From NCBI RefSeq assembly GCF_014654365.1, contig NZ_BNAY01000001.1, forward strand, positions 1 through 64,000: 64,000 bases of DNA, in the 5' to 3' direction. This stretch comes from Amycolatopsis oliviviridis (GTDB lineage Bacteria > Actinomycetota > Actinomycetes > Mycobacteriales > Pseudonocardiaceae). Below the pieces are notes generated by a model. It made no database searches, had not been told where the DNA came from, and saw only the letters and a list, made by a program, of their open reading frames with translations. Every line of letters begins with the position of its first letter. Position 1 is the first letter of the stretch. Positions 18,601 through 30,400 of this stretch are shown here, one piece after another. A program made the translations under genes and the position numbers.

Positions 18601-21600
18601 GACCTCGCCGACACCGTGGCGCTGGTCCAGGCACTCGGCGACAGCGGCGTCTCCGCGCCACTCTGGTGCGTGACCACGGGCGCGGTGTCCACCGGCCCTG
18701 GCGACGCGGTGACCGACCCGGCGCAAGCTCGGCTCTGGGGGCTCGGCCAGGTCGTCGCCCAGGAACACCCGGAACGCTGGGGTGGCTTGATCGACCTGCC
18801 GTCGGAAACCGACGACAAGCTCTGGCGCCGGGTGCGCTCGGTGCTGGCCTCCGGCCGTGAGGACCAGGTCGCGCTGCGCCGCTCCGGGCTGTTCGCCAGG
18901 CGGCTCACGCACGCGACGACACCGGCCGCGGCGAAGGCCTGGGTCCCGCGTGGCACGGTGCTCGTCACCGGCGGCACCGGCGCGCTGGGCGGCCACGTCG
19001 CGCGGTGGCTGGCCGCGTCCGGCGCCGAGCACATCGTGCTGGTGGGCAGGCGGGGACCGGACGCGCCCGGCGCGGAAGAGCTGCGCGACGAACTGACCGG
19101 GCTCGGCGCCCGGGTGACACTGGCTGCCTGCGACGTGGCCGACCGCGACGCGCTCGCCGCGCTGCTCGACACCGTCACCCCGAACGCGGTCGTCCACACC
19201 GCGGGCGTGCTGGACGACGGCATCATCGAAACCCTGACCCCGGAACGGCTCGCCGGGGTCGCCCGGCCGAAGGTCACCGCGGCCGAGAACCTGCACGAGC
19301 TCACCGCGCATCTCGACCTGGACGCGTTCGTGCTGTTCTCATCCGTCATCGGGGTGCTGGGCAACGGTGGCCAAGCCGCCTACGCGGCCGCCAACGCCTA
19401 TCTCGACGCCCTCGCGAAGCACCGCCGCGGCCTCGGCCTCCCCGCGCTGTCGGTCGCCTGGGGCATCTGGGCGGGCGGCGGCATGGTGGGCGGCTCCGTC
19501 GAAGACCGGATGAGCGGTCGCGGAATCCCCGGCATGGCGCCCGAAAGCGCGATCGCCGGACTGCAGGACGCGCTGAGCCGCGACGACGACTGCGTGGTCA
19601 TCGCCGACGTGCGCTGGGACCGCTTCGCTCCCGCGTTCACCGCGGCCAGGCCGAGCGCGCTGATCGGCGACCTGCCCGAGGTGGCCTCCCGGCCGGACGG
19701 GAAGCAGCAGGCTGGGTTGCCGGACCAGCTGGCCGGGCTCGGCGAAGCGGACCAGCTCCGGATCCTGGTCGACCTGGTCCGCGCGCACGCGGCGTCGACA
19801 CTGCGGCATCAGGACGCCGGGTCCGTCGACACCACCCGCGCGTTCCGGGAGATCGGGTTCGACTCCCTGACCGTGGTCGAGATGCGCAACCGGCTGGCCG
19901 CCGCCACCGGGCTGAGCCTGCCCTCGACCGTCCTGTTCGACCACCCGACGGTGACCGCGCTGGCCGGGTACCTCCGCGACGAACTCGTGGGCGCCGAGCC
20001 CGCCGCCGCGCCGGTCACGGTCAGCCGGGGGCCCGCCGACGAGCCGATCGCGATCATCGGGATGGGCTGCCGGTTCCCCGGCGGCGTGACCACCCCCGAA
20101 GAGCTCTGGGAACTGCTGGTCGCCGAACGCGACGTCGTCGGCGACCTGCCGGACGACCGCGGCTGGGACGTGGCCGGGCTGTACGACCCGGACCCGGACG
20201 AGCAGGGCAAGTCCTATGTCCGCGAAGGCGGGTTCCTCTACGACGCGGCCGACTTCGACGCCGAGTTCTTCGGGATCTCCCCGCGCGAGGCACTCACGAT
20301 CGACCCGCAGCAGCGGTTGCTGCTGGAGACGTCCTGGGAGACGATCGAGCGGTCCGGGATCGACCCGGTTTCGTTGCGCGGCAGCCGTACCGGGGTCTTC
20401 GCCGGGATGGTGTACCAGGACTACGGCTCCCGTTTGCACGAGGCACCCGAGGGCCTGGAAGGCTTCCTCGTCACCGGCAAGTCGTCCAGCGTCGTCTCCG
20501 GCCGGGTCGCCTACAGCCTCGGCCTGGAGGGACCCGCGGTCACGGTCGACACCGCCTGTTCGTCTTCGCTGGTCACCATCCACCTGGCCGCCCAGGCCTT
20601 GCGGCAGGGCGACTGCTCGCTCGCGCTGGCCGGCGGTACGACGGTGATGGCCGCGCCCGGCATGTTCATCGAGTTCAGCAGGCAGCGCGGGCTCGCCCCC
20701 GACGGCCGCTGCAAGGCTTTCGCCGGCGCGGCCGACGGAACGGCGTGGGGCGAGGGCGCGGGCATGGTCCTGCTGGAGCGGCTGTCCGACGCGCGTCGCA
20801 ACGGGCATCCGGTGCTGGCGGTACTGCGCGGATCGGCGATCAACCAGGACGGTGCGTCCAACGGGCTGACCGCACCGAACGGCGGTTCCCAGCAGCGGGT
20901 GATCAGGGACGCGCTGGCGAACGCCGGTCTGTCCACAAAGGACGTCGACGCGGTGGAGGCGCACGGCACCGGTACCACGCTGGGCGACCCGATCGAGGCG
21001 CAGGCCCTGCTGGCCACCTACGGGCAGGACCGCGACCGACCGCTGTGGCTCGGTTCGCTGAAGTCGAACATCGCCCACCCGCAGGCGGCCGCCGGGGTGG
21101 CCGGGGTCATCAAGACGGTGCTGGCACTGCGCCACGGCGTCCTGCCGAAGACCTTGCACGTCGACGAGCCTTCGTCGCATGTGGACTGGTCGGCGGGGAA
21201 GGTGTCGCTGCTGACCGAGACGCGCCCGTGGCCGGAGACCGGCCGTGCCCGCCGCGCGGGAGTGTCGGCTTTCGGGGTCAGCGGCACCAACGCGCACGCC
21301 ATCATCGAGCAAGCGCCCGTCGAAGAACTTGAGCCCTCCGAAGGCGACGCGATGGTCCCGTGGCTGCTCTCCGCCAAGAGCGAAGCCGCGCTCCAGGAGC
21401 AGGCGGCCCGGCTCGGCGCGTCGGTACGCGGTGAGCGCGTGCTGGACGTCGGCTGGTCACTGGTCACCGGCAGGCCGGACTTCGAGTACCGCGCTGCCGT
21501 CGTGGCGAACGACCAGGACGGGTTCCTCGCCGGGATGCGTGCCCTCGCCGACGGTGTGGGCGCGCCGGGAGTGGTGCGGGGTGTGGCGTCCGATCCGGGC

Positions 21601-24600
21601 CGGGTCGTGTTCGTGTTCCCTGGTCAGGGTTCGCAGTGGGCTGGGATGGGTTTGGCGTTGTATGAGTCGTCCCCGGTGTTCGCGGCTCGGCTCGACGAGT
21701 GTGCGCAAGCGCTTTCGTCCTTTGTGGACTGGTCGTTGCTGGATGTTTTGGGTGACGAGGTCGCGTTGGCGCGGGTTGATGTGGTTCAGCCGGTGTTGTG
21801 GGCGGTGATGGTGTCGCTGGCCGCGGTGTGGGAATTGTATGGAGTTGTTCCCGATGCCGTTGTGGGTCATTCGCAGGGTGAGATCGCGGCGGCGTGTGTG
21901 AGTGGTGCGTTGTCTCTGGCTGATGGTGCGCGGGTGGTGGCGTTGCGGAGTAGGGCGATCACGGCGCTGGCGGGCAAGGGCGGGATGGTTTCTGTTGCCT
22001 TGCCTGTCGATCAGGTGCGTGCCCGGCTCGGGTCCGCTCTGTCGATCGCCGCGGTGAACGGTCCTGGCGCGACGGTGGTGTCGGGAGACCCCGGTGCGCT
22101 GGACGAACTGATGGCCGCGTGTGAGCGTGATGGTGTTCGGGCTAAGCGGATTCCGGTGGACTATGCGTCGCATTCGGTGCAGGTGGAGCGGATCCGTGCC
22201 GAGTTGCTGGAGGTGTTGAGCGCGGTTCGTCCGGTGGTGGGCAGGGTTCCGTTGTTCTCCACGGTTACCGGTGAGCTGGTCGATGGTGCGGGCTTGGACG
22301 CTGAGTACTGGTATCGGAATTTGCGGCAGACGGTGGAGTTCGAGCACGCGGTCAGGTCGTTGTCGGAGCAGGGTTTCGGCGTGTTCGTGGAAACCAGCGC
22401 CCATCCGGTCTTGACGATGAGCATTCAGCAGACCGCCGAGGACGTCGTCGCGGTCGGAACTCTCCGCCGCGACGAAGGCGACCTGGACCGGCTGCTGCTG
22501 TCACTGAGCGAAGCGCACGCGCACGGCGTCCGGGTCGATTGGGCGGACACGTTCGACGGCGGACGCAGGGTGGATCTGCCCACCTACCCGTTCCAGCGCG
22601 AGCGGTTCTGGCTGGAGACCTCGTCCGCCACCCCGACGGCCGTCCCGCGGATGAACAGGCCCGAGACGGCGCTCCCGCCGGTCGCACGACAGCTGGCCGG
22701 GGTCTCGGACGCCGACCGGGATCGCCGCCTGCTGCACCTGGTCCGCACCGAGGTCGCCGCGATCCTCGGGCACGCCGGGCCGGAGGCGGTCCGGTCCACG
22801 CGAGCCTTCGCGGAGGCGGGCTTCGATTCCTTGATGGCTCTGGAACTGCGTAACCGGCTCAGCGCCGCCGTCGGCCTCAAACTGCCCACGTCGGCGGTCT
22901 TCGACCACTCCACCCCCGCCGCGATGGCGGCGTTCCTCGCCACCGAACTGGCGGGCGGCGCGGCGGACCCGGCCGCCACCACGGCCGGCGCCGCCACCGA
23001 CGAGCCGATCGCGCTGGTCGCGATGAGCTGCCGGTACCCGGGCGGCGTGCGGTCCCCGGAGGACCTGTGGCAACTGGTGCTCGACGGCCGCGACGCCATC
23101 TCGGAGTTCCCCGTCGACCGCGGCTGGGACGTGGCCGGACTGTACGACCCCGACCCGGACCGGGCGGGCCGGTCCTACGTCCGGCACGGCGGCTTCCTGC
23201 ACGACGCGGCCGAGTTCGATCCCGAGTTCTTCGGCATCTCGCCCCGGGAAGCGCTCGCCATGGATCCCCAGCAGCGGCTGCTCATGGAGACCGCGTGGGA
23301 GGTGCTGGAGCGGGCGGGGATCGACCCCGGAACGGTGCGGGGCAGCCACTCCGGCGTGTTCGTGGGCACCGTCGGCCAGGACTACGGGCCGCGGATGCAC
23401 GAGGCCGCCGACGGCGTCGAGGGCTACCTGATGACCGGCAACCTGTCGGCCGTCGCCTCCGGGCGGATCGCCTACACCTTCGGCCTGGAGGGGCCCGCGG
23501 TCACGATCGACACCGCCTGTTCGTCGTCACTGGTGGCGTTGCACTACGCCGCCCAGTCGCTGCGGCAGGGTGAATGCTCGCTGGCGCTGGCGGGCGGGGC
23601 GGCGGTGATGGCGACGCCGGGCGTGTTCGTCGAGTTCAGCAGGCAGCGCGGCCTGGCACCGGACGGGCGCAGCAAATCGTTCGGGGCCGGCAGCGACGGC
23701 ACGAGCTGGGCCGAGGGCGTCGGCATGGTCCTGCTGGAGCGGCTGTCCGACGCGCGCCGCAACGGGCATCCGGTACTGGCGGTACTGCGCGGGTCCGCGA
23801 TCAACCAGGACGGTGCGTCCAACGGGCTGACCGCACCGAACGGCGGATCCCAGCAGCGGGTGATCCGCCAGGCGCTGGCCGCCGCCGGGCTGTCCGCGAA
23901 CGACGTCGACGCGGTCGAGGCGCACGGCACCGGCACCACCCTGGGCGACCCGATCGAGGCCGAGGCGATCATCGCCACCTACGGCCAGGACCGCGAACGC
24001 CCGCTGTGGCTGGGTTCGCTCAAGTCCAATATCGGGCACACCCAGTCGGCGTCCGGCATCGGCGGCGTGATCAAGATGGTGCAGGCGATGCGGCACGGTG
24101 TCCTGCCCAGGACCCTGCACGCCGACGAGCCGACCCCGCATGTCGACTGGTCCCGCGGTGACGTCCGGCTGCTGACCGCCGCCGAGGACTGGCCGGAGAC
24201 CGGCAGGCCGCGCCGGGCGGGCATCTCCTCCTTCGGGGTGAGCGGGACGAACGCGCACGCGATCATCGAGTCGGTCGAGACCGCCGAGGAGGTTCCCGCA
24301 CCGCATGCCGGTGCGGTGCCGCTGCTGGTGTCCGGCGCGGACGCGGGAGCGTTGCGGGAGCAGGCGGACCGGTTCCGCGCCCACCTCGGCGAGGGGCTGA
24401 CCGACGCGGCGTTTTCGGCCGCGACGACCAGGGCGGCGCTGGAACACCGGGCGGTCGTCGTCGCGGATTCGGCGGACCTGGCGCGCGAGGCGTTGCGGTC
24501 GATCGGACGCGGTGAGCAGCATCCTGCGGTCGTGACCGGCACCGCGACCGGAAACGAGCACCGGATCGGGTTCCTGTTCGCCGGTCAGGGTTCGCAGCGT

Positions 24601-27480
24601 GTGGGCATGGGTCGTGAGCTGGCGGCGCGGTTCCCGGTGTTCGCCGCGGCTTTCGACGAGGTGTGTGCTCACTTCGGATCGTTGCGAGAGCTGGTTTTCA
24701 CCGACGACAGGTTGCATCGGACCGAGTTCACGCAGCCGGGGTTGTTCGCGTTCGAGGTCGCGCTCTACCGGCTTCTGGAGTCGTGGGGCGTCACGGCCGA
24801 CGTACTGGCCGGGCATTCGATCGGCGAGCTGGTGGCGGCGTACGTCGCCGGGGTGTGGTCGCTGGAGGACGCCTGCAAGATCGTGGGTGCGCGCGGCCGG
24901 TTGATGCAGGCGCTGCCCGAAGGCGGCGCGATGGTCGCCGTGCAGGCATCGGAGGACGAGGTCGCGCCGCTGCTGATCGGCGCTGTCGACATCGCGGCGG
25001 TGAACGGCCCCGACTCGGTGGTCGTCTCCGGCGACGAGGAGGCGGTGCTCGCGGTGGCCGCGGCGCTCGAAACGTCGGGCCGCAAGACCAAACGGTTGCG
25101 GGTGAGCCACGCGTTCCACTCCCGGTTGATGGAACCGATGCTCGACGACTTCCGCGCGGTGCTCGACCAGGTCGAGTTCCACGCACCCGGCAAGGTGATC
25201 GTGTCGAACCTGACCGGACGCGTGGCCGGAGAAGACCTGTGCACCGCCGAGTACTGGCTCCGCCACGTTCGCGAGGCGGTCCGGTTCGGCGAAGGGATCG
25301 CGGCGGCGGAAGCCGACGGCGTCACGGTGTTGGTCGAGATCGGCCCTGGAGGCGTCCTGGGCGGCGTCGCGACGGAGGCGGACGTGATCACCGTGTCGCG
25401 TGACGGCCGCCCCGAGGTCGAGACGCTGCTGGCCGCGCTGGGCAGGCTGCACGTACGAGGCGTCCCCGTCGCGTGGGACCGGTTCTTCGACGGCACCGGC
25501 GCCCACCGGGTCGACCTGCCCACCTATGCCTTCCAGCGCAAGCACTATTGGCTCACGGCCGGGCCGTCCGACCGGGTGACCGCCGGCGACTGGACCCACC
25601 GCGTGGCCTGGAAACCACTGGCCGAACCGGTGGATCGCGATCCGGCCGGGGCGTGGTTGCTGGTCGTGCCGGACGGGCACACCGGCGATCCGGCCGTGAC
25701 GGGACTGCGGCGCGCGTTCGGCGGCGACCGGCTCACCGAGGTGGTGCTCACCGCCGCGGACATCGAACGCGAATCGGTCGCGGCCAAGATCGCGGCGGCC
25801 GGGACCGGCGTCGACGGCGTGGTCTCACTGCTCGCGCTGGCGGGGGAGACCCTGCCGGGCCACCGGGCGCTGTCCATCGGACTCGCCCTCACCACGGCAC
25901 TGGTCCAGGCGCTGAGCGCGACCGGCGCCGAGATCCCGCTCTGGTGCGTCACGAGCGGGGCGACGGCGGCGGGCTCGCAAGCGCCGCTTCACCCGGTCCA
26001 GGCGGAGGTCTGGGGTCTCGGCAGTGTCCTCGCGCTGGAGCACCCGGAACTCTGGGGCGGCCTGATCGACCTGCCGGAGCAGCCGGACGAGCGGACCTGG
26101 GGCCGGGTGCGTGCCGTCGTCGTCGCGGGCGAGGAGGACCAGGTCGCGATCCGGTCGTCGGTGCTGGCCAAACGTCTCGTCCCCGGTTCGCCCCCGAAGA
26201 GCGAGAGCTGGCGGCCGCACGGCACCGTCCTGGTCACCGGCGGCACGGGTGCGCTCGGCGCGCACGTCGCCAGGTCACTGGCCGCCCACGGCGCCGGACA
26301 TCTCGTCCTGACCAGCAGGCAAGGGCCGGACGCGCCCGGCGCGGCGGAACTGGCGGCCGAACTCGGCGATCTCGGCGTCCGGGTCACCGTCGCCGCGTGC
26401 GACGTCACCGACCATGACTCGCTGGCCGCGCTCGTCGCGCGGCTCCCGGAACTCGACGCTGTCGTGCACACGGCGGGCGTGCTCGACGACGGCGTCCTCG
26501 ACGCGCTGTCACCCGCCCGGCTCGACGAGGTGCTCGCGCCCAAGGTCGCCGCGACGATCGAGTTGCACGAGCTGACCCGCGGTTTCGATCTGTCCGCGTT
26601 CGTGCTGTTCTCTTCGGCCGCGGGCACGCTGGGCAACGCGGGACAGGGTAATTACGCCGCCGCGAACGCCTTCCTGGACGCTTTCGCCCAGTATCGGCGC
26701 GGACTGGGGCTGCCGGCGACCACCGTGGCGTGGGGCGCGTGGGCCGGGGCGGGCATGGCGGCCGACGCCACCGCGGCCGAGCGGCTGCGGCGCGACGGCG
26801 TGTCCCCGATGGACGCGGACCGGGCGCTCGACGCGCTGTGGCGCGCCGTCGGGCAGGACGACCCGTTCGCCGTCATCGCCGACATCGACTGGGCGCGGTT
26901 CGCCGACGGCTTGCCCCGCCCGAACCGGCTGCTGCTGGATCTGCCGCACGTGCGGCAGCTCCACGGCGACGGTGAGAAGACGGAGTCATTGCTCGACCGG
27001 CTCATCGCGGCCGGAGCGGCGGACCGGCAGGCGATCCTGGTGCGGTTCGTCACCGAGAGCGCGGCCACCGTGCTCGGCCACACGCCGGATTCGGTGCGTG
27101 CCGAGCGGGCGTTCAAGGACCTCGGTTTCGACTCGCTCACCGCCGTCGAACTCCGCAACCGGCTGGCCACCGCGACCGGGCTGCGGCTCCCGGCCACGCT
27201 CGTCTTCGACCATCCGACGGCGGAAGCGCTCGCGGACCACCTGCGGGCCACGCTGCTGCCGGACGAGGACGGCGGGCGGCCCGACCCGTTCACCGAACTG
27301 GACCGGCTGGAAGCCGCGATGGCCGCCGCGGGCGACGAGGTCCGCGCGGGCGTGACCACCCGCCTCAACGGCCTGCTCGCCCGGTGGTCGGGGACGCCGG
27401 TGGCCACGAGCGACGTGTGGGCCGCCGACCGGGACGAACTGCTCGACCTCATCGACAACGAACTCGGAGTGTCGGACTGA
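12691..27480 (+). CDS. Type I modular PKS: KSQ loading module and extension modules 1-3
   Basis: About 4929 residues; the ATG at 12691 follows GGGGAAG, and the upstream in-frame GTG at 12634 is not preferred. Loading: KSQ with Gln174 replacing the active Cys (TAQSSS), AT Ser611 with HAFH at 708 (malonyl) and ACP Ser926, giving acetyl by decarboxylation. Module 1: KS Cys1155, AT Ser1590 with YASH at 1690 (methylmalonyl), B-type KR (LDD 2174-2176, Tyr2231), ACP Ser2392. Module 2: KS Cys2623, AT Ser3061 with YASH at 3158 (methylmalonyl), no reductive domain, ACP Ser3380, leaving a ketone. Module 3: KS Cys3610, AT Ser4043 with HAFH at 4140 (malonyl), B-type KR (LDD 4598-4600, Tyr4655), ACP Ser4815, then a C-terminal docking helix region. 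KS2 has NIAHP instead of NIGHT, keeping the catalytic His2796. Confidence 0.97.
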   Translation: MDFLTQVGVGTDDSIALVGLSCRLPGAAGVNEFWQLLRDGGDAISEAPEDRRAADPASAGRRGGFLDRVDEFDPAFFGISPREAAAMDPQQRLMLELSWEALEDAGIVPAGLAGTKTGVFVGATASDYATLGNLRGAEAIGPHTLTGLNRGILANRISFTLGVNGPSLTVDTAQSSSLVAVHLACESLRRGESTVAIAGGVNLNLAPESTIGAAKFGALSPDGRCFTFDARANGYVRGEGGAVVVLKPLSAAIADGDEVHCVIRGSAVNNDGATPGLTVPDAAAQEEAVRLACEHAGVRPEEVQYVELHGTGTRLGDPIEASALGAALGRHRPAGSPLLVGSAKTNVGHLEAGAGITGLVKTALSIRHRELPASLNFETPNPEIPLDRLNLSVQSSLSAWPRPDAPLVAGVSSFGMGGTNCHVVLSDASLPQRPDEPRTGLDVVPWLVSGVGDQALKAQAERLREHVEALDPVDVGLSLATTRSAHSHRAVVLGTEQSELDSGLAAIVAGTPSAQVVRGRVVAGGQVGFLFAGQGSQRVGMGRELAARFPVFAAAFDEVCAQFGSLRELVFTDDRLHRTEFTQPGLFAFEIALYRLLESWGVAADVLVGHSIGELVAAYVAGVWSLEDACKVVGARGRLMQALPYGGAMMAVQASEAEVIPLLPDGAGIAAVNGPSSVVVSGEESAVVGVGAEFAELGRKVKRLRVSHAFHSVLMEPMLAEFRRVLEEVEFRAPSKVVVSNLSGEVAGEELCAPEYWVRHVREPVRFADGVATAEARGVKTFLEIGPDGALSSMARESLADAAIQTGLRADRPEVRTLITAVAGLHVRGVTVEWAKLFDGSGARRVALPTYGFQRQRYWLDSPVTAAPSPAEDRSPLRERLAGMSGPEQDLLLLDQVHTHVAAVLGHAATDTVDTELTFKDLGFDSLTAVELRDALAEMTGLSLPAALLFNHPTPAALVGHLRAELTRTSRDTGTVVRLPADEPIAIVGMGCRFPGGVTTPDELWQLVLDGRDAIGGFPADRGWDLDGLYDPDPENSGTTYTREGGFLYDAGDFDPAFFGISPREATAMDPQQRLLLETSWEALERAGIDPRTLRGSDTGVFVGAMTQDYGPRLHEGLEGYEGYSLTGSTVSVASGRISYTLGFSGPAMTVDTACSSSLVALHLAAKALRDGECSLAVTGGVAVLATPGMFVEFSRQRGLAADGRCKAFAAAADGTAWSEGAGMVVLERLSDARRNGHPVLAVIRGSAVNQDGTSNGLTAPNGPAQEQVIRQALARSGVTAADVDVVEAHGTGTALGDPIEAQALLATYGRERETPLWLGSLKSNIGHTQAAAGVGGVIKMVMALRAGTLPKTLHVEEPSPHVDWSAGAVSLLTENRDWADAGRGRRAAVSSFGISGTNAHLILEAAPEPPAPLPRTDGPLAWPISARTGQALRDQAARLLAATGAHPADVAVSLAARPGFDTRAVIVGDRDELESGLRGLAAGEPGGPVVEGVAGRRDRPVFVFPGQGSQWCGMAVELMETSPVFADKLRDCEAAFEPYVDWRLTEALGSAEALERVDVVQPALFAVMVSLAELWRSLGIHPAAVVGHSQGEIAAAYVAGALSLADAAKIVTLRSQALSALAGKGGMVSVPLPVDEVRARIEDKGDRVCVATVNGPASTVIAGERDALAEVLAECARDGVQAKSIPVDYASHSPQVDAIHDTLMAALAGVTPMPGEIPFYSTVTGARIDTAELDTGYWFRNLRHTVRFEQTVRALLDDGHDAFIEVSPHPVLTVGVQETIGDHGAPAVVLGSLRRDDGGRRRLLTSMAEAHVAGLAVDWTAVLSGNRVELPTYAFQHERYWLEAPAPAAANGELWDAVDNEDLDALAAVVRHEDRDELAAALPVLSAWRRRARSRSTTDAWRYVVTWKPVTELAAAALPGTWLVVAPPGRTTSPLDGAEVVIVEPGAGRESLALRLAGREVTGVLSLLDDLADTVALVQALGDSGVSAPLWCVTTGAVSTGPGDAVTDPAQARLWGLGQVVAQEHPERWGGLIDLPSETDDKLWRRVRSVLASGREDQVALRRSGLFARRLTHATTPAAAKAWVPRGTVLVTGGTGALGGHVARWLAASGAEHIVLVGRRGPDAPGAEELRDELTGLGARVTLAACDVADRDALAALLDTVTPNAVVHTAGVLDDGIIETLTPERLAGVARPKVTAAENLHELTAHLDLDAFVLFSSVIGVLGNGGQAAYAAANAYLDALAKHRRGLGLPALSVAWGIWAGGGMVGGSVEDRMSGRGIPGMAPESAIAGLQDALSRDDDCVVIADVRWDRFAPAFTAARPSALIGDLPEVASRPDGKQQAGLPDQLAGLGEADQLRILVDLVRAHAASTLRHQDAGSVDTTRAFREIGFDSLTVVEMRNRLAAATGLSLPSTVLFDHPTVTALAGYLRDELVGAEPAAAPVTVSRGPADEPIAIIGMGCRFPGGVTTPEELWELLVAERDVVGDLPDDRGWDVAGLYDPDPDEQGKSYVREGGFLYDAADFDAEFFGISPREALTIDPQQRLLLETSWETIERSGIDPVSLRGSRTGVFAGMVYQDYGSRLHEAPEGLEGFLVTGKSSSVVSGRVAYSLGLEGPAVTVDTACSSSLVTIHLAAQALRQGDCSLALAGGTTVMAAPGMFIEFSRQRGLAPDGRCKAFAGAADGTAWGEGAGMVLLERLSDARRNGHPVLAVLRGSAINQDGASNGLTAPNGGSQQRVIRDALANAGLSTKDVDAVEAHGTGTTLGDPIEAQALLATYGQDRDRPLWLGSLKSNIAHPQAAAGVAGVIKTVLALRHGVLPKTLHVDEPSSHVDWSAGKVSLLTETRPWPETGRARRAGVSAFGVSGTNAHAIIEQAPVEELEPSEGDAMVPWLLSAKSEAALQEQAARLGASVRGERVLDVGWSLVTGRPDFEYRAAVVANDQDGFLAGMRALADGVGAPGVVRGVASDPGRVVFVFPGQGSQWAGMGLALYESSPVFAARLDECAQALSSFVDWSLLDVLGDEVALARVDVVQPVLWAVMVSLAAVWELYGVVPDAVVGHSQGEIAAACVSGALSLADGARVVALRSRAITALAGKGGMVSVALPVDQVRARLGSALSIAAVNGPGATVVSGDPGALDELMAACERDGVRAKRIPVDYASHSVQVERIRAELLEVLSAVRPVVGRVPLFSTVTGELVDGAGLDAEYWYRNLRQTVEFEHAVRSLSEQGFGVFVETSAHPVLTMSIQQTAEDVVAVGTLRRDEGDLDRLLLSLSEAHAHGVRVDWADTFDGGRRVDLPTYPFQRERFWLETSSATPTAVPRMNRPETALPPVARQLAGVSDADRDRRLLHLVRTEVAAILGHAGPEAVRSTRAFAEAGFDSLMALELRNRLSAAVGLKLPTSAVFDHSTPAAMAAFLATELAGGAADPAATTAGAATDEPIALVAMSCRYPGGVRSPEDLWQLVLDGRDAISEFPVDRGWDVAGLYDPDPDRAGRSYVRHGGFLHDAAEFDPEFFGISPREALAMDPQQRLLMETAWEVLERAGIDPGTVRGSHSGVFVGTVGQDYGPRMHEAADGVEGYLMTGNLSAVASGRIAYTFGLEGPAVTIDTACSSSLVALHYAAQSLRQGECSLALAGGAAVMATPGVFVEFSRQRGLAPDGRSKSFGAGSDGTSWAEGVGMVLLERLSDARRNGHPVLAVLRGSAINQDGASNGLTAPNGGSQQRVIRQALAAAGLSANDVDAVEAHGTGTTLGDPIEAEAIIATYGQDRERPLWLGSLKSNIGHTQSASGIGGVIKMVQAMRHGVLPRTLHADEPTPHVDWSRGDVRLLTAAEDWPETGRPRRAGISSFGVSGTNAHAIIESVETAEEVPAPHAGAVPLLVSGADAGALREQADRFRAHLGEGLTDAAFSAATTRAALEHRAVVVADSADLAREALRSIGRGEQHPAVVTGTATGNEHRIGFLFAGQGSQRVGMGRELAARFPVFAAAFDEVCAHFGSLRELVFTDDRLHRTEFTQPGLFAFEVALYRLLESWGVTADVLAGHSIGELVAAYVAGVWSLEDACKIVGARGRLMQALPEGGAMVAVQASEDEVAPLLIGAVDIAAVNGPDSVVVSGDEEAVLAVAAALETSGRKTKRLRVSHAFHSRLMEPMLDDFRAVLDQVEFHAPGKVIVSNLTGRVAGEDLCTAEYWLRHVREAVRFGEGIAAAEADGVTVLVEIGPGGVLGGVATEADVITVSRDGRPEVETLLAALGRLHVRGVPVAWDRFFDGTGAHRVDLPTYAFQRKHYWLTAGPSDRVTAGDWTHRVAWKPLAEPVDRDPAGAWLLVVPDGHTGDPAVTGLRRAFGGDRLTEVVLTAADIERESVAAKIAAAGTGVDGVVSLLALAGETLPGHRALSIGLALTTALVQALSATGAEIPLWCVTSGATAAGSQAPLHPVQAEVWGLGSVLALEHPELWGGLIDLPEQPDERTWGRVRAVVVAGEEDQVAIRSSVLAKRLVPGSPPKSESWRPHGTVLVTGGTGALGAHVARSLAAHGAGHLVLTSRQGPDAPGAAELAAELGDLGVRVTVAACDVTDHDSLAALVARLPELDAVVHTAGVLDDGVLDALSPARLDEVLAPKVAATIELHELTRGFDLSAFVLFSSAAGTLGNAGQGNYAAANAFLDAFAQYRRGLGLPATTVAWGAWAGAGMAADATAAERLRRDGVSPMDADRALDALWRAVGQDDPFAVIADIDWARFADGLPRPNRLLLDLPHVRQLHGDGEKTESLLDRLIAAGAADRQAILVRFVTESAATVLGHTPDSVRAERAFKDLGFDSLTAVELRNRLATATGLRLPATLVFDHPTAEALADHLRATLLPDEDGGRPDPFTELDRLEAAMAAAGDEVRAGVTTRLNGLLARWSGTPVATSDVWAADRDELLDLIDNELGVSD
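14260..15000 (+). repeat. Malonyl-AT repeat segment, copy in the loading module
   Basis: The DNA of this AT segment is nearly identical to 44240-44990 (module 7) and similar to 24560-25280 (module 3). Long shared runs use codons such as GTG, TTG and GGT that differ from the GC-ending codons of the surrounding gene. This suggests recent duplication or gene conversion of an AT cassette. Edges are approximate. Confidence 0.7.
21570..22500 (+). repeat. Methylmalonyl-AT repeat segment, copy in module 2
   Basis: Nearly identical DNA recurs at about 29140-30100 (module 4), 34240-35260 (module 5) and 38930-39950 (module 6). The copies share lower-GC third positions that set them apart from flanking KS and KR sequence. 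The module 1 AT has the same specificity motif but is clearly divergent, so four of the five methylmalonyl ATs belong to one homogenised family. Edges are approximate. Confidence 0.75.
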
Positions 27481-30400
27481 TGGAAGACCCGAAGCTGCTC
27501 GACTACCTCCGGCGGGTCACCGCCGAACTGCAGTCGGCGAAGGAACGCCTGCGCGCGGCCGAGGCCGCCGACCACGAGCCGATCGCGATCATCGGGATGA
27601 GCTGCCGGTTCCCCGGTGGCGTGCGGTCCCCGGAAGACCTGTGGCGCCTGCTCGCCGACGAGGTGGACGCCGTCGGCGACTTCCCGGCCGACCGCGGCTG
27701 GGACACCGCCTCGCTCCACCACCCCGACCCGGATCGCCGGGGCACTTCCTATGTGCGAGAGGGCGGTTTCCTCGACGACGTGGCGGGTTTCGACGCCGCG
27801 TTCTTCGAGATCTCGCCCCGCGAAGCGCTCGCCATGGACCCCCAGCAGCGGCTGCTGCTGACCGCGGGCTGGGAGGCGATCGAGCGGGCCGGGATCGACC
27901 CGCGGTCGCTGCGCGGCAGCCGGACCGGTGTCTTCGCGGGAACCAACGGCCAGGACTATCCGGCCTTGCTGGACGGGGTCGCGCAGGACGTCGAGGGATA
28001 CGCCGGCACGGGCAACGCGGCGAGCGTGTTCTCCGGCAGGGTCGCCTACAGCCTCGGACTGGAGGGGCCGGCCCTCAGCGTCGACACCGCGTGCTCGTCC
28101 TCGCTGGTGGCGCTGCACCTCGGGTGCCAGTCGCTGCGGCAGCGGGAGTGTTCGCTCGCGCTGACGGGCGGTGCGACGGTGATGGCCACCCCCGGCACGT
28201 TCGTCGAGTTCAGCCGTCAGCGCGGGCTGGCCGAGGACGGGCGCTGCAAGGCGTTCGCGGACGCCGCCGACGGCACCGGCTGGGGCGAAGGCGTGGGCGT
28301 GTTGGTGCTGGAGCGGTTGTCGGACGCGCGCCGTAATGGGCACCGGGTGCTGGCGGTGGTGCGTGGTTCGGCGGTGAATCAGGACGGTGCGTCGAATGGT
28401 TTGACGGCGCCGAACGGTCCGTCTCAGCGTCGGGTGATCGGTGCCGCGCTGGCCAATGCGGGTCTTTCCGCGGCTGAAGTCGACGCGGTGGAAGCGCATG
28501 GCACGGGCACCACGCTGGGTGATCCGATCGAGGCACAGGCGTTGCTGGCGACGTACGGGCAGGGTCGTGAGATGCCTTTGTGGCTGGGGTCGATCAAGTC
28601 GAATCTCGGTCATACGCAGGCCGCGGCGGGTGTCGCCGGGGTGATGAAGATGGTGCTGGCGATGCGGAACGGCTTGCTACCGAAGACGTTGCATGTGGAT
28701 GAGCCTTCGTCGCATGTGGACTGGTCGGCGGGGAAGGTGTCGTTGCTGACCGAGGCTCGGGCTTGGCCTGAGGTGGATCGTCCGCGTCGAGCCGGTGTGT
28801 CGTCGTTCGGCGTGAGTGGCACGAATGCCCACGTGATCCTGGAGCAGGTCCCGACGGAAGAGGATGCGAAGTCCACTGTGGACTCTTTCGCGCCGCTGGT
28901 GTTGTCGGCGAAATCCGAAGCGGCGCTCCGGGACGCTGCACGGCAGCTCGTCCCTGCCCTTGGTGCCGGTGTGGCGGATGTCGGCCTCTCGCTCGTCTCG
29001 ACCCGATCGGAGTGGGACCACCGGGCGGTCTTGGTGACCGACGGCCCGTCCGTGACCGAGGGGCTCACGGCACTGGCGTCGGGGCAGGAAACGCCGGGCG
29101 TGGTGCGCGGGCTCGCGGGCAAGCGGGGCAAGGTCGCGTTCGTCTTTCCCGGTCAGGGGTCGCAGTGGACCGGGATGGGCTTGGCGTTGTACGAGTCGTC
29201 CCCGGTGTTCGCGGCTCGGTTGGATGAGTGTGCGCAAGCGCTTTCGTCCTTTGTGGACTGGTCGTTGCTGGATGTTTTGGGTGACGAGGTCGCGTTGGCG
29301 CGGGTTGATGTCGTGCAGCCTGTTTTGTGGGCGGTGATGGTGTCGCTGGCCGCGGTGTGGGAATCGTATGGAGTCCTCCCCGATGCCGTTGTCGGGCATT
29401 CCCAGGGTGAGATCGCGGCCGCGTGTGTGAGCGGCGCGTTGTCTCTGCTCGATGGTGCGCGGGTGGTCGCGTTGCGGAGTAAGGCGATCACGGCGCTGGC
29501 GGGCAAGGGTGGCATGGTTTCCGTTGCCTTGCCTGTCGATCAGGTGCGCGAGCGGCTCGGTTCCGCGTTGTCGATCGCCGCGGTGAACGGGTCCGGCGCG
29601 ACGGTGGTGTCGGGTGACGTCGCCGCACTGGACGAGTTCATGGCGGTGTGTGAGCGCGATGAGGTTCGCGCGAAGCGGATTCCGGTGGATTACGCGTCGC
29701 ATTCGGTGCAGGTGGAGCAGATCCGGGACGAGCTGCTGGAACTTCTCGGCGCGGTACGGCCGGCCGAAGGCAGGGTTCCGCTGTTCTCCACGGTCACCGG
29801 TGAGCTGGTCGACGGTGCGGGCTTGGACGCTGAGTACTGGTACCGGAATCTGCGTCAGACGGTGGAGTTCGAGCACGCGGTCAAGTCGTTGTCCGAGCAG
29901 GATTTCGGCGTATTCGTGGAAGCGAGCGCCCATCCGGTGCTGACCATGGCGATCCAGCAGACCGCCGAAGACGCTGTCGCGGTCGGAACTCTCCGCCGCG
30001 ACGAAGGCGACTTGGACCGCGTGCTGTTGTCGCTCGGTGAGGCCTACGTTCACGGCGCCGGAGTCGACTGGGCACGGGCCTTCCCCGGCGCGCACCGTGT
30101 CGATCTGCCCACCTATCCGTTCCAGAGCGAGCGTTTCTGGCCGACCGGCTCGGGCGGTGACGTGGACGGCCTCGACGTGCTCGCCGAGCTGCCCGACGGC
30201 GGTGTCGTGCTGGCCTGTCACCTGGGCGTCCAGGCCTGGTACGCCGAGCACGTGCTCGGCGGCTCGGTCGTGCTGCCCGGAACGGCGTTCCTCGAACTGG
30301 CGGTGCGGGCCGGTGACGCCGCCGGCTGCGACCGGGTCGACGAGCTCACCCTGGAGACCCCGCTCGTGCTGCCCGAGTACGGCGCCGTCGAACTCCAGGT

